DNA of 64,000 bases from Rhodobacterales bacterium (GTDB lineage: Bacteria > Pseudomonadota > Alphaproteobacteria > Rhizobiales > Stappiaceae). Positions 1-7,540 of this stretch are shown here, one piece after another. Made by a program: the position numbers and the translations under genes. Every line of letters starts with the position of its first letter. Positions within the stretch are counted from its first letter, which is position 1. The notes below the pieces were generated by a model that saw only the letters and a list, made by a program, of their open reading frames with translations, did no database searches and was not told the origin of the DNA. Where the stretch lies: NCBI GenBank assembly GCA_008107755.1, contig VIRH01000103.1, forward strand, positions 1-64,000, read 5' to 3'.

Positions 1-31
1 CCCAGAGGCGTCGTTCGGGCATTCTTGTGTG

Positions 32-107
32 GGTTGTTCATCCTTGAAACCTTCCGGTGAATGTTTGGTCGCAAACACCTTCAGGCTTTCAAACAGGATG
101 AACAACC
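32..107. repeat. Long nested inverted repeat downstream of recR
   Basis: The outer arms are a perfect 13-bp inverted repeat (GGTTGTTCATCCT at 32-44, AGGATGAACAACC at 95-107). Inside lies a second dyad, TGTTTG-GTCG-CAAACA, with partly pairing TGAAA/TTTCA segments between them. It could fold as one long imperfect hairpin just after the recR stop codon. No U-run follows on the minus strand, so it is not a textbook intrinsic terminator. It may be an interspersed palindromic repeat or an mRNA 3'-end stabiliser; only one copy is visible here. Confidence 0.6.
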
Positions 108-123
108 TTCTCAGAACTCACAC

Positions 124-732
124 CTAGACCCTTGTCCGTGCCTTCAGCGCCTGGGCGAGCGTGCCTTCGTCGAGATAGTCCAGTTCGCCACCCACGGGAA
201 CGCCATGGGCGAGGCGGCTGACGCTGATGTCGAGATCGGAAAGCTGGTCCATGATGTAGTGGGCCGTGGTCTGCCCTTCGACGGTGGCATTGATGGCCAG
301 GATGACCTCGGAAAAGCCCTCTGAAGAGCAGCGTTCGATCAGGGAGGCCAGATTGAGGTCGTCGGGGCCTATGCCATCAAGCGGGGAGAGCGTGCCGCCG
401 AGCACGTGATAGCGGGCATTGACGGCGCCTGCGCGTTCCAGCGCCCACAGATCGGCGACATCCTCCACAACGACCAGAAGGCCGCGGTCACGCTTCGGAT
501 CGGAACAGATGGTGCAGGGATCGGATGTGTCGACCGTGCCGCAGGTGGAGCAGATACCGATTTCCCGCACGGCGACGCCCATGGCCTCGGCGAGCGGAAC
601 CAGCAACTGCTCCTTTTTCTTGATGAGATGAAGAGCCGCCCGGCGCGCGGAACGGGGGCCGAGGCCTGGCAGCTTCGCCAGAAGCTGGATCAGCCTTTCG
701 ATCTCCGGTCCCGCAACGTTTTTCTGCGCCAT
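124..732 (-). CDS. recR: Recombination mediator protein RecR
   Basis: RecR works with RecO (and RecF) to load RecA at single-strand gaps. The 202-aa product has the family's normal length and layout: an N-terminal helix-hairpin-helix around residues 14-35 ([11 protein letters not shown]), a four-cysteine zinc module (Cys61, Cys64, Cys73, Cys76), a Toprim domain from about residue 84, and a C-terminal segment with [16 protein letters not shown]. It is the last gene of a minus-strand dnaX-ybaB-recR group, an arrangement conserved in many bacteria. The gaps of 89 and 96 bp allow co-transcription but do not prove it. The ATG start lies after a purine-rich stretch with no strong Shine-Dalgarno. 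Confidence 0.97.
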   Translation of the reverse strand: MAQKNVAGPEIERLIQLLAKLPGLGPRSARRAALHLIKKKEQLLVPLAEAMGVAVREIGICSTCGTVDTSDPCTICSDPKRDRGLLVVVEDVADLWALERAGAVNARYHVLGGTLSPLDGIGPDDLNLASLIERCSSEGFSEVILAINATVEGQTTAHYIMDQLSDLDISVSRLAHGVPVGGELDYLDEGTLAQALKARTRV

Positions 733-828
733 GCTCTTTCTTTCATCGCATCCGGCCTGAGCGAGGCGAAAGAGCGATCCCTCTCACCCCGGCGCCCGGC
801 CAGATGCCTGCCTCATCTCAAAACGAAC

Positions 829-1149
829 TCAGAACGGCAGCTTCATGCCGGCCGGCAGGCCGAGGCCGCCCATGAGTTCCTGGGTCTTTTCCTGAATGGC
901 CTGGTCGATCTTCACGCGCCCATCCGTGTGGGCGGCGATGATCAGGTCTTCCAGGATCTCCGCTTCGTCTTCCTTCAGAAGAGACGGATCGATCTTGAGG
1001 CTTTTCAGTTCGCCCTTGCCGTTCAGACGGACCGTGACGAGACCGCCGGCGGCAGAGCCGTCCGCTTCGATATCGACAATCTGGTCCTGCAGGCTGCCCA
1101 TCTGCTCCTGCATCTGCTTTGCCTGTTTCATCATTTTGAGGAAATCCAT
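829..1149 (-). CDS. ybaB: YbaB/EbfC family nucleoid-associated protein
   Basis: A small DNA-binding dimer of the YbaB/EbfC family. The 106 residues open with [17 protein letters not shown], a coiled helix typical of the family, and end with the Gly/Pro-rich [12 protein letters not shown]. It lies between dnaX and recR, its usual neighbours. The start is supported by an AAGGAG sequence about 8 nt upstream of the ATG. Family members bind DNA and affect nucleoid structure; the exact role in this organism is not visible. Confidence 0.95.
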   Translation of the reverse strand: MDFLKMMKQAKQMQEQMGSLQDQIVDIEADGSAAGGLVTVRLNGKGELKSLKIDPSLLKEDEAEILEDLIIAAHTDGRVKIDQAIQEKTQELMGGLGLPAGMKLPF

Positions 1150-1238
1150 GGAATTACTCCTTCCAAAACCTCATCCGACCGGAAGCCCCGCGCCTCCAAT
1201 CATTTGGGAACTGCATTTAGAAGAACAACAGCTGCTGA

Positions 1239-3167
1239 TCAATCGTCTTCGTCATTGCCGAGCGCTTCGTTCAGAAGCGGATCGTTGAGGAGCGGATCGG
1301 CCAGGGCCGCCTCGTCCTCCTCGGAGATCTGAACCTTCACGTCAACGACCTTCGCCCCCGGGAATTGCGACAGGAGTGCCGCGACTGTCGGGTGCGACTT
1401 CGCATCGGACAGAAGCTGCTGCTGGTTGGCTTCCTCTTCCTCGTGAATGGTCGGCCGTCCCTGATTGCGCGAGACGACAACAAACCATCGCTGCCCGGTC
1501 CACTCGGTAAGTTTGCGGCCGAACTCTCCGGCAATGTCGGCCGGTGCATCCTCTGTCGGCTGGATCTCGATCTTGCCGGGCTCGAACTTGACCAGCCGCA
1601 TCTGTCGCTGGATGGCGACCTTCATGGGAATGTCGCGCTTTTCAGAGGCAAGGGCCGCGCAATCGCGAAGGGTCTTCAGGTTGCCCGCAGGACGGGGGGC
1701 CTCCTCGATCCGGGCCGCCGTCTGAGGCTGCGCGGTTTCGGCCTTCGGCATGCCGCCCTGAATGGTGGAAAGCTGCGGGCGGACTGACGCCTGCATCGTC
1801 GGGCCGCCGCCCATTCCCGAAGAAGGGTTCGACATGCCGACCGCGATTGCCTGAGCGCCGCCGCCTCCACCGCCACCGGCAGGCGCAGATCCGCCACCGG
1901 AGGGCGCCTGGCCGGCACCCGCAAGCGGGTTTCGTCCGCTTCTGACCTGCTCCATCAATTCGCCGGGGTCAGGCAGGTCCGCTGCATAGGCAAGGCGCAC
2001 CAGTACCATGTCGGCCGCAGCGAGCGGTTTCGATGCCGCCTGCACCTCCTGCACACCTTTGAGCAGGATCTGCCAGGCCCGCGACAACAGCCGGACGGAG
2101 ATCTTTTCGGCAAACTCGCGCCCGCGCGCGCGCTCGGCCTCGGTCACCGACGCCTCGTCGGCCGATTTCGGCGCGACCTTCATCCTTGTGACGAGATGGG
2201 TGAAATCGGCCAGATCGGTCAGGACGACCGCGGGATCGGCGCCGACCTCATATTGCGCCTGCAATTCACCCAGCGCATCCTCGATGCGGCCGGACATCAG
2301 GTGTTCGAAGAGGTCGATGACACGGGCACGGTCGGCAAGGCCGAGCATCTGGCGCAGGTCTTCCGCCTCGATCGCGCCACCGCCATGGGCCATCGCCTGG
2401 TCGAGAAGCGACAGCGAATCGCGCGCCGAGCCTTCGCCCGCGCGCGCCACCAGCATCAGGGCTTCATCGGAAATCCTGATCCCTTCGGCATCGGAGATCC
2501 TGCGCAACAGGCCTATGAGCTTTGATTGCTCGATCCGGCGCAAATCGAAGCGCTGACAGCGGGACAGAACCGTGATCGGGACCTTGCGGATTTCCGTGGT
2601 CGCGAAGATGAATTTCACATGCTCGGGCGGCTCTTCCAGCGTCTTCAGCAAGCCGTTGAAGGCCGCGTTGGAGAGCATGTGCACTTCGTCGATGATGTAA
2701 ACCTTGTAGCGCGCCGTCGCCGGACGATAGCGCGCCGCATCGATGATCTCGCGAATGTCGCCGATACCGGTGTGGGAGGCGGCGTCCATCTCGATCACAT
2801 CGACATGGCGGCCCTCCATGATCGCCTTGCAGTGCGTGCCTTCCTCAGCGAGCTTGACCGTCGGCCGGTCGGCGACGCCGGGCACTTCGTAGTTCAGCCC
2901 GCGCGCCAGAATGCGGGCGGTCGTGGTCTTGCCGACACCGCGCACGCCGGTCAGCATCCACGCCTGGGCTATTCGGCCGGTTTCGAACGCGTTTTCCAGC
3001 GTCTGGACCATGGGCTCCTGCCCGACAAGGTCCTCGAATGTCTTTGGGCGGTATTTGCGCGCCAGCACGCGATACGCACCGCCGTCGTCAGCCCTGGCTG
3101 CCGGCTGTTCGGGCACAAGCCCCGGCGCCTGGTTCGCGCCCTGATCTGGAAAACCTGTCTCGTCCAT
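1239..3167 (-). CDS. dnaX: DNA polymerase III subunits gamma/tau (DnaX)
   Basis: Clamp-loader ATPase of the replicative polymerase. I place the start at the ATG giving MDETGFPDQG (642 aa); the reading frame is open for 30 more codons upstream, but that part lacks family character. Walker A GVRGVGKT is at about residues 74-81, followed by the IDEVHMLS Walker B/sensor region and LEEPPEHVKFIFATTE. A Gly/Pro/Ala-rich linker leads to a C-terminal tau-like domain with an acidic end. Only one cysteine (HCKAIMEG) remains where E. coli DnaX has a four-Cys zinc module; this appears to be the rhizobial form. It is the first gene of the dnaX-ybaB-recR group and divergent from a small phasin-like gene. 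Confidence 0.96.
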   Translation of the reverse strand: MDETGFPDQGANQAPGLVPEQPAARADDGGAYRVLARKYRPKTFEDLVGQEPMVQTLENAFETGRIAQAWMLTGVRGVGKTTTARILARGLNYEVPGVADRPTVKLAEEGTHCKAIMEGRHVDVIEMDAASHTGIGDIREIIDAARYRPATARYKVYIIDEVHMLSNAAFNGLLKTLEEPPEHVKFIFATTEIRKVPITVLSRCQRFDLRRIEQSKLIGLLRRISDAEGIRISDEALMLVARAGEGSARDSLSLLDQAMAHGGGAIEAEDLRQMLGLADRARVIDLFEHLMSGRIEDALGELQAQYEVGADPAVVLTDLADFTHLVTRMKVAPKSADEASVTEAERARGREFAEKISVRLLSRAWQILLKGVQEVQAASKPLAAADMVLVRLAYAADLPDPGELMEQVRSGRNPLAGAGQAPSGGGSAPAGGGGGGGAQAIAVGMSNPSSGMGGGPTMQASVRPQLSTIQGGMPKAETAQPQTAARIEEAPRPAGNLKTLRDCAALASEKRDIPMKVAIQRQMRLVKFEPGKIEIQPTEDAPADIAGEFGRKLTEWTGQRWFVVVSRNQGRPTIHEEEEANQQQLLSDAKSHPTVAALLSQFPGAKVVDVKVQISEEDEAALADPLLNDPLLNEALGNDEDD

Positions 3168-3322
3168 AGCCGCACCATAGCGATTTTTTTGAAAAGTTGG
3201 ACGGCTGGATGAAAGTTTTTCTGTGCACGGACAAAACGGGCCAGGTCCGGGAACCAACCCTGCGCAGCAGGGTTTCCAATTTGGGCGTTTTCCTGCCCGA
3301 CTTTAAGCCCACGAGGTGGCCC

Positions 3323-3688
3323 ATGTCTTTTTCTGCAAAGCTTTCAAACGATCTTTTTTGCCTCTGGTTTCACGCGCCGATCGTCATTGCCCTCAGATGC
3401 CAGTCGATGGCGGCGGCGGCCATGGCGGGAACGCCCCAGGACGACCGGGAAATCAGCCGAATGTCCAACGAGAAATCATCCGCGGCGATCGAAAGCGCGA
3501 TCGCCCTTAATGCGGAGGTCATGCGGCAGGGCCTTGAGTGGTCCCGGCAGTTCTGGCTCGGTTCTCAGCCAATGGCCTCAAGCCGCCACGCGTCCGCGCT
3601 TTCCTCTACGCTCTCGGCAGCCGCGATTGCCCCGTTCGCCAAGCGGGTGCGGGCCAACCAACGCCGCCTTTCGCGCCGCAAGTCCTGA
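3323..3688 (+). CDS. Small phasin-like protein of unknown function
   Basis: A 121-aa product beginning MSFSAKLSND, chosen because a GAGG motif lies about 8 nt before this ATG; the frame extends further upstream but without family-like sequence. Residues 7-55 contain aromatic and aliphatic residues (WFHAPIVIALR), then an alanine-rich amphipathic stretch (SSAAIESAIALNAEVMRQGLEW) and a basic C-terminus ending RRLSRRKS. This resembles small phasin-like or granule-associated proteins seen in Rhizobiales, but I cannot name an exact family. It has its own divergent promoter region shared with dnaX and is followed by ffs on the other strand. Coding character is supported by GC bias and lack of a better overlapping frame. 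Confidence 0.6.
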   Translation: MSFSAKLSNDLFCLWFHAPIVIALRCQSMAAAAMAGTPQDDREISRMSNEKSSAAIESAIALNAEVMRQGLEWSRQFWLGSQPMASSRHASALSSTLSAAAIAPFAKRVRANQRRLSRRKS

Positions 3689-3751
3689 GACGGACGGGCA
3701 GCGGATCACCTGGAGACAGCTTCAGGTGAGTGGCCAGGCTGCATGCAAACG

Positions 3752-3782
3752 AAAAAGCACCGCGGAATTTCCGGCGGTGCCT
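3752..3782 (-). terminator. Intrinsic terminator of ffs
   Basis: On the minus strand the hairpin GGCACCGCC...CCGCGGTGC is followed directly by TTTTT. The stem is seven perfect pairs (3757-3763 with 3774-3780) plus two inner G-C pairs. It lies about 26 nt past the end of the SRP RNA core, so it probably defines the 3' end of the precursor. Confidence 0.75.
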
Positions 3783-3807
3783 TGGCAGTATCGAAAATGT
3801 ATCGATT

Positions 3808-3918
3808 GTAGGGTGGGAGGCTGGCACGGCGACCCGTGCCGATTCTCGTTAGGGCTGCTTCCTTCCGGACCTGACCCAGTTGGCGAGTGGCTCGTCCACC
3901 ACCAACCTCCCGAGGGCC
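3808..3918 (-). ncRNA. ffs: Signal recognition particle RNA (4.5S, small bacterial type)
   Basis: Read on the minus strand, 3845-3885 carries the diagnostic SRP Alu-less apical domain: GGGTCAGGTCCGGAAGG followed by AAGCAGCCCTAA, with the GGAA tetraloop and the asymmetric internal loop that binds Ffh. The flanks pair (CTCGGGAGGTTGG near the 5' end with CCAGCCTCCCACCC at the 3' end), which gives the long single hairpin of the small bacterial type. Ends are set from the pairing flanks and are good to a few bases. It is preceded by promoter-like elements and followed by an intrinsic terminator. Confidence 0.95.
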
Positions 3919-3949
3919 TTATATCAGAGGGGCCATGGGGTTTGGCAAG
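3918..3949 (-). promoter_or_regulatory. Probable ffs promoter
   Basis: On the minus strand a CTTGCC element (3944-3949) is followed 18 nt later by GATATA (overlapping TATAAG), ending immediately before the predicted SRP RNA 5' end. This fits an alphaproteobacterial housekeeping promoter, though the spacing depends on which -10 hexamer is used. Confidence 0.45.
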
Positions 3950-4133
3950 GGGGCGGCAGATTTTTTTTGAGGCCTCGCTTGTAAGCCGAATACATAGGGC
4001 AACCTGCCTCAAGAGCTCGCTGACAAACCATTTCCCTTTTACCTTGCCCTCGCCCTATGCTGCGCCGCTAAACTCAGCGGCCATGCGTTCCACATGCTGG
4101 CCCGCCATCCCCTTCCGCCATCGGACAGAACAC

Positions 4134-4556
4134 ATGACGTCTCATTCTCTCAATGCCCGCCTGGAGGGTGACAGCTATTTCGTGACCGACCTGCCGCTTT
4201 CGGAGGTCCGGTTGATGAAGGATGCCAATTACCCCTGGCTCATGCTCGTTCCCCGCCAGTCCAACCTGGTGGAGATCATCGATCTGGAGGAAGAGGACCA
4301 GATGCAGTTGATGCGGGAGATTGCGCTTGCAAGCCGGGTCATGCGCAAGGTCACCGACTGCGAAAAGCTCAATGTCGGCGCCCTCGGAAACCAGGTCTCG
4401 CAGCTTCACGTCCACATCGTTGCCCGCTTTCGCGACGATCCAGCCTGGCCGGGTCCGGTCTGGGGTGCCGTCGCGCCGATGAAGTACGAGGCGGAGAAGA
4501 TGGAAGCTTTGATCGAACAGCTTCGGGACGCCTTTTCTGACGAAGCCGCAACCTAG
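4134..4556 (+). CDS. HIT-domain protein, Q-x-H-x-H variant
   Basis: A 140-aa protein of the histidine-triad superfamily (nucleotide hydrolases/transferases). The signature region is SQLHVHIVARF at about residues 92-102: the second and third histidines are present but the first position of the H-x-H-x-H triad is Gln. The N-terminal half carries PWLMLVPRQ and the C-terminal half the WPGPVWG aromatic cluster found in this subgroup. The start is the ATG giving MTSHSLNARL; the frame is open far upstream only because it crosses the ffs region. A perfect UUCG-capped hairpin follows at 4591-4610, before nudC. The substrate is unknown. Confidence 0.88.
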   Translation: MTSHSLNARLEGDSYFVTDLPLSEVRLMKDANYPWLMLVPRQSNLVEIIDLEEEDQMQLMREIALASRVMRKVTDCEKLNVGALGNQVSQLHVHIVARFRDDPAWPGPVWGAVAPMKYEAEKMEALIEQLRDAFSDEAAT

Positions 4557-4590
4557 TCAGACCATCAAGAACCCGTGCTAGGGCATTCTG

Positions 4591-4610
4591 GACAGCGGTT
4601 CGCCGCTGTC
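4591..4610 (+). other. UUCG-capped perfect hairpin between HIT gene and nudC
   Basis: GACAGCGG-TTCG-CCGCTGTC is a perfect 8-bp stem closed by a UUCG tetraloop, an exceptionally stable RNA fold. It lies 35 nt after the HIT stop codon and 35 nt before the nudC start. No U-run follows, so a processing or stabilising hairpin is as likely as a terminator. Confidence 0.55.
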
Positions 4611-4644
4611 ATAGGGTTTGGCAGCAATTTCCAGGGACCATAAC

Positions 4645-5589
4645 ATGCAAGTCAGCGCCGCCGGCCTTCGACCGATGGAAATGAGTTTTCTCGGTAACAC
4701 GCTCGATCGGCAGGCAACGCGACGCGGCGATCCTGCCTATCTGGCTGCCCTTCTGAACAAGGACGGTACGGAAATCGTTCTGTCGAGCGACAAAACCCTT
4801 GTCTTCCGGGCATCGGACAGTCTCGTCGCCAGTCACAGCCTCGAAGACGCGCTCGCCCTTGGTGCCGATCAGCGCGAGATGGTGTTTCTCGGATTGCGTC
4901 CCGGCACCGGCCGGGCGGTCTTTGCGACCACGCTGCCGCAAGACGACGAGACCCTCGAGCAACGAGATGATCTTCGGCTGGTCGACCTCAGGACACTTGC
5001 CGTCCAGAAGTTGCTGCCGCCACAGGATCTCGGTGCGCTCGCCCAGGCGCGGGCGCTCATTCACTGGCACCGTACCCATGGCTACTGTTCGCGCTGCGGG
5101 CACAAGACCGACCTGGCGGAAGCCGGCTATCGGCGCGATTGCCCTTCCTGCGGCGGACAGCATTTTCCGCGCACGGACCCGTGCGTCATCATGCTGATAA
5201 CACATGACGACAAGGCCCTTCTTGGGCGGCCCGCCCGGCTGCCTGAAGGCATGTTCACCACATTGGCCGGTTTCATGGAGCCGGGCGAGACCGTCGAGCA
5301 GGCAGTCCGGCGCGAAGTAATGGAAGAATCCGGCATCTCCGTCGGCCGGGTCAGCCTCCTGTCCAACCAGCCATGGCCGTTCCCTGCCAACCTGATGATC
5401 GGCTGCAGGGGCGAGGCAACATCGTTCGAGATTGCGATCGAGGACGACGAACTGGAAGCCTGCAAATGGTGCGACCGTGCTGAAGTGCGCCAGATGGCGG
5501 CCGGAACCCACCCGGAGGGACACTTGATCCCACCGTCGATATCGATCGCTTATGACCTCATATCCGGCTGGCTGGAAGGACGGACCTAA
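4645..5589 (+). CDS. nudC: NAD(+)/NADH diphosphatase NudC
   Basis: Nudix hydrolase that splits NAD(H) into NMN(H) and AMP and can remove NAD caps from RNA. The 314-aa product shows the family order: an N-terminal domain, a zinc ribbon with Cys148, Cys151, Cys166 and Cys169, a complete Nudix box at about 209-231 (GFMEPGE...REVMEESGI), and the NudC-specific QPWPFP motif at about 242-247 (here SNQPWPFPANLM). I chose ATG 4645 because CAGGGA lies upstream; a TTG at 4618 in the same frame is less likely. The stop codon overlaps the next start (TAATG), so the phosphatase-like gene downstream is translationally coupled. Confidence 0.95.
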   Translation: MQVSAAGLRPMEMSFLGNTLDRQATRRGDPAYLAALLNKDGTEIVLSSDKTLVFRASDSLVASHSLEDALALGADQREMVFLGLRPGTGRAVFATTLPQDDETLEQRDDLRLVDLRTLAVQKLLPPQDLGALAQARALIHWHRTHGYCSRCGHKTDLAEAGYRRDCPSCGGQHFPRTDPCVIMLITHDDKALLGRPARLPEGMFTTLAGFMEPGETVEQAVRREVMEESGISVGRVSLLSNQPWPFPANLMIGCRGEATSFEIAIEDDELEACKWCDRAEVRQMAAGTHPEGHLIPPSISIAYDLISGWLEGRT

Positions 5590-6167
5590 TGCCCTGGTGC
5601 CTCTACCTCACCCATCCGGAAGTCAGCATCGATCCTTCCGTCCCGGTCCCGGAATGGCGGTTGTCGGAAATCGGCCGGGAGCGGGTGCTCGAAGCGTGGC
5701 AGGCCGGGTTTGCTGCCGACGTCGGTTCGGTCGTTTCCAGCGGCGAACGCAAGGCGGTCGAGACCGGTGAAATTTTCTCCGAAGGCTATGCGGTGCCCCT
5801 TCACGTGCGGCCCGACCTTCACGAGAACGACCGTTCGGCAACCGGCTTTCTGCCGCCGGACGAATTCGAGAAGACTGCGGACAGGTTCTTTGCCGAACCC
5901 GAGGCTTCCATCGACGGATGGGAACGGGCCATCGATGCGCAGGAGCGCATGGTGGCCGGCATCAGCAAGATGCTGAACGAAGTGGACGACGGCGAACCGG
6001 TGCTCTTCACCGGCCATGGTGCCGTCGGCACGCTGCTGATGTGCCATCTCATGCGTGCGTCCATCTCGCGCAGTTACGACCAGAAGCGCGGCGGCAGCTG
6101 GTACCGGTTCGAGAAGGACTGGCTGCACACCCGCGCCGGACGCAATTTGGGCTGGACAGAACTGTAA
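5589..6167 (+). CDS. Histidine phosphatase-superfamily protein lacking the RHG motif
   Basis: This 192-aa protein has a phosphoglycerate mutase-like fold pattern: an N-terminal strand WCLYLTHPEV, SSGERKAVETGE (the xSxxxRAxxTAE element), HENDRS (acid region) and LFTGHGAVGTLLM (second catalytic histidine). At the first motif, RHG is replaced by THP, so the Arg of the phosphate pocket is missing although a histidine remains (His9). It may have altered or no phosphatase activity. Its start overlaps the nudC stop, suggesting joint expression and perhaps a role in nucleotide metabolism (inference). Confidence 0.82.
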   Translation: MPWCLYLTHPEVSIDPSVPVPEWRLSEIGRERVLEAWQAGFAADVGSVVSSGERKAVETGEIFSEGYAVPLHVRPDLHENDRSATGFLPPDEFEKTADRFFAEPEASIDGWERAIDAQERMVAGISKMLNEVDDGEPVLFTGHGAVGTLLMCHLMRASISRSYDQKRGGSWYRFEKDWLHTRAGRNLGWTEL

Positions 6168-6234
6168 GCCCGGTCGGAAGCCGCTGCTCTTCGTGTTAGG
6201 CTGGCACCACGTATTCAAAATAGCGGAGCCCGTC

Positions 6235-7449
6235 TTGACCGGTAAAATTCAGTCCGTTTTCGCGGCCGCCCTCGCGATCCTGCTGGTGCATGCAGGGCCT
6301 GCCATGGCCGGAAAATACGACGCGCAGTTTCGAGAATTCCTGAAATCGGACATCGAACCCGCCGCCAGGCAGGCCGGCGTCTCGCAGGCGACAATCGACC
6401 GGGAACTGAAGGGGCTGACACCTGACACTTCGCTTCCGGGGCTGGTCGGTCCCGGCGGCAAAGGCACCCCGCCGAAAGTCAACTTCCAGGCGGAATTCAA
6501 GACGCCGGCACGCTATTTTCGGGAAAGCCAGTTCAACGCCCTGGTTCCACGCGGACGCAGCCTGATGAAAAGGCACGCCTCGACCCTGGCGCGCATCGAG
6601 GCGCGCTATGGCGTTCCGGGCCGAATCATACTTGCCATCTGGGCCCGGGAATCGGGCTATGGCGGCGCCAGGATTCCCTATGACGCGGTGCGCGTCCTGG
6701 CCACCCAGGCGTTCATGGGCCAGCGCCCGGATTTCTTCAAGGCCGAACTCGTCAGCGCGCTGAAGATCCTGCAGAACGGAGATGTGTCGCGCAGCGCCAT
6801 GAAAAGCTCGTGGGGCGGAGCCATGGGCCAGCCCCAGTTCCTGCCCTCCTCCTTCTGGAAATACGCAGTCGATTTCGACGGCGACGGCAAGCGCAACATC
6901 TGGACCTCCGAGGTCGATACCATGGCCTCGATCGCCCATTACCTTTCCGAACACGGATGGATCAAGGGGCGTGACTGGGGTTATGAGGTCGTTCTGCCGG
7001 ACACCGTTTCCTGCACGCGCGAAGGACCGGACAACCGCCAGAAGATCTCGGCCTTCGTTCAGGAAGGGGTGACCCGCGTCAGCGGCAGGCCGTTCCCGGA
7101 CAACGAGATGAACCAGCCCGGCAACATCCTGCTTCCGGCCGGACGCTACGGTCCAGCCTTCATCGCCACGGAAAATTTCTACGTGCTGAAGGATTACAAC
7201 GAGAGCGATACCTACGCGCTGTTCGTCGGCCATTTGGCGGACCGCTACGGCAACAATGCCGGCTTCGTCGGCGACTGGAAGCCGATGAAGGAAACGACGC
7301 GTGGTGCAGTACGCAACCTGCAGGAACGTCTGCAGGGTCTCGGCCACGATGTCGGCGGCGCCGACGGTCTCATCGGCTTCAAGACCCGCCGCTCCATCGG
7401 CAAGGACCAGGAGAAGAACGGCTTTTTCGCCACCTGCTGGGTGGGGTGA
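6235..7449 (+). CDS. Lytic murein transglycosylase (MltB-type) with PG-binding domain
   Basis: Periplasmic enzyme that cleaves glycan strands of peptidoglycan to leave 1,6-anhydro-muropeptides. The start is a TTG with GGAG about 8 nt upstream; it gives a signal peptide (AAALAILLVHA core) cleaved at AMA-GK near residue 25. The SLT_2 domain follows, with catalytic Glu139 in ILAIWARESGYG and the MltB-like GAMGQPQFLPSSF and AHYLSEHGW stretches. The last 60 residues form a peptidoglycan-binding_1 domain (RNLQERLQGLG...GADGLIG). Total 404 aa. No lipobox is present, so it is a soluble form. It is convergent with the SDR gene downstream. Confidence 0.93.
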   Translation: MTGKIQSVFAAALAILLVHAGPAMAGKYDAQFREFLKSDIEPAARQAGVSQATIDRELKGLTPDTSLPGLVGPGGKGTPPKVNFQAEFKTPARYFRESQFNALVPRGRSLMKRHASTLARIEARYGVPGRIILAIWARESGYGGARIPYDAVRVLATQAFMGQRPDFFKAELVSALKILQNGDVSRSAMKSSWGGAMGQPQFLPSSFWKYAVDFDGDGKRNIWTSEVDTMASIAHYLSEHGWIKGRDWGYEVVLPDTVSCTREGPDNRQKISAFVQEGVTRVSGRPFPDNEMNQPGNILLPAGRYGPAFIATENFYVLKDYNESDTYALFVGHLADRYGNNAGFVGDWKPMKETTRGAVRNLQERLQGLGHDVGGADGLIGFKTRRSIGKDQEKNGFFATCWVG

Positions 7450-7489
7450 ACGGCCCCCGCCCCCAACCTGACAGCAGACCTTTTGTTGC

Positions 7490-7536
7490 GTGCCGGGTGC
7501 CTGGCGAGAACTATGCCTCTCCAAGCACCCGGACAC
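7490..7536. other. Inverted repeat between convergent genes
   Basis: GTGCCGGGTGC (7490-7500) pairs with GCACCCGGaCAC (7525-7536) with one bulged base and a 24-nt loop. It lies between the transglycosylase stop and the SDR stop on the other strand. It may act as a bidirectional end structure, but there is no clear U-run on either strand. Confidence 0.4.
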
Positions 7537-7540
7537 GGAC

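Larger units (their letters stand above)
3689..4133. other. Protein-free interval holding ffs
   Basis: No convincing protein gene lies here. It contains the minus-strand SRP RNA gene (about 3808-3918), its terminator (3752-3782), its probable promoter (3918-3949) and the upstream region of the HIT gene. The rest shows nothing I can name. Confidence 0.8.
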
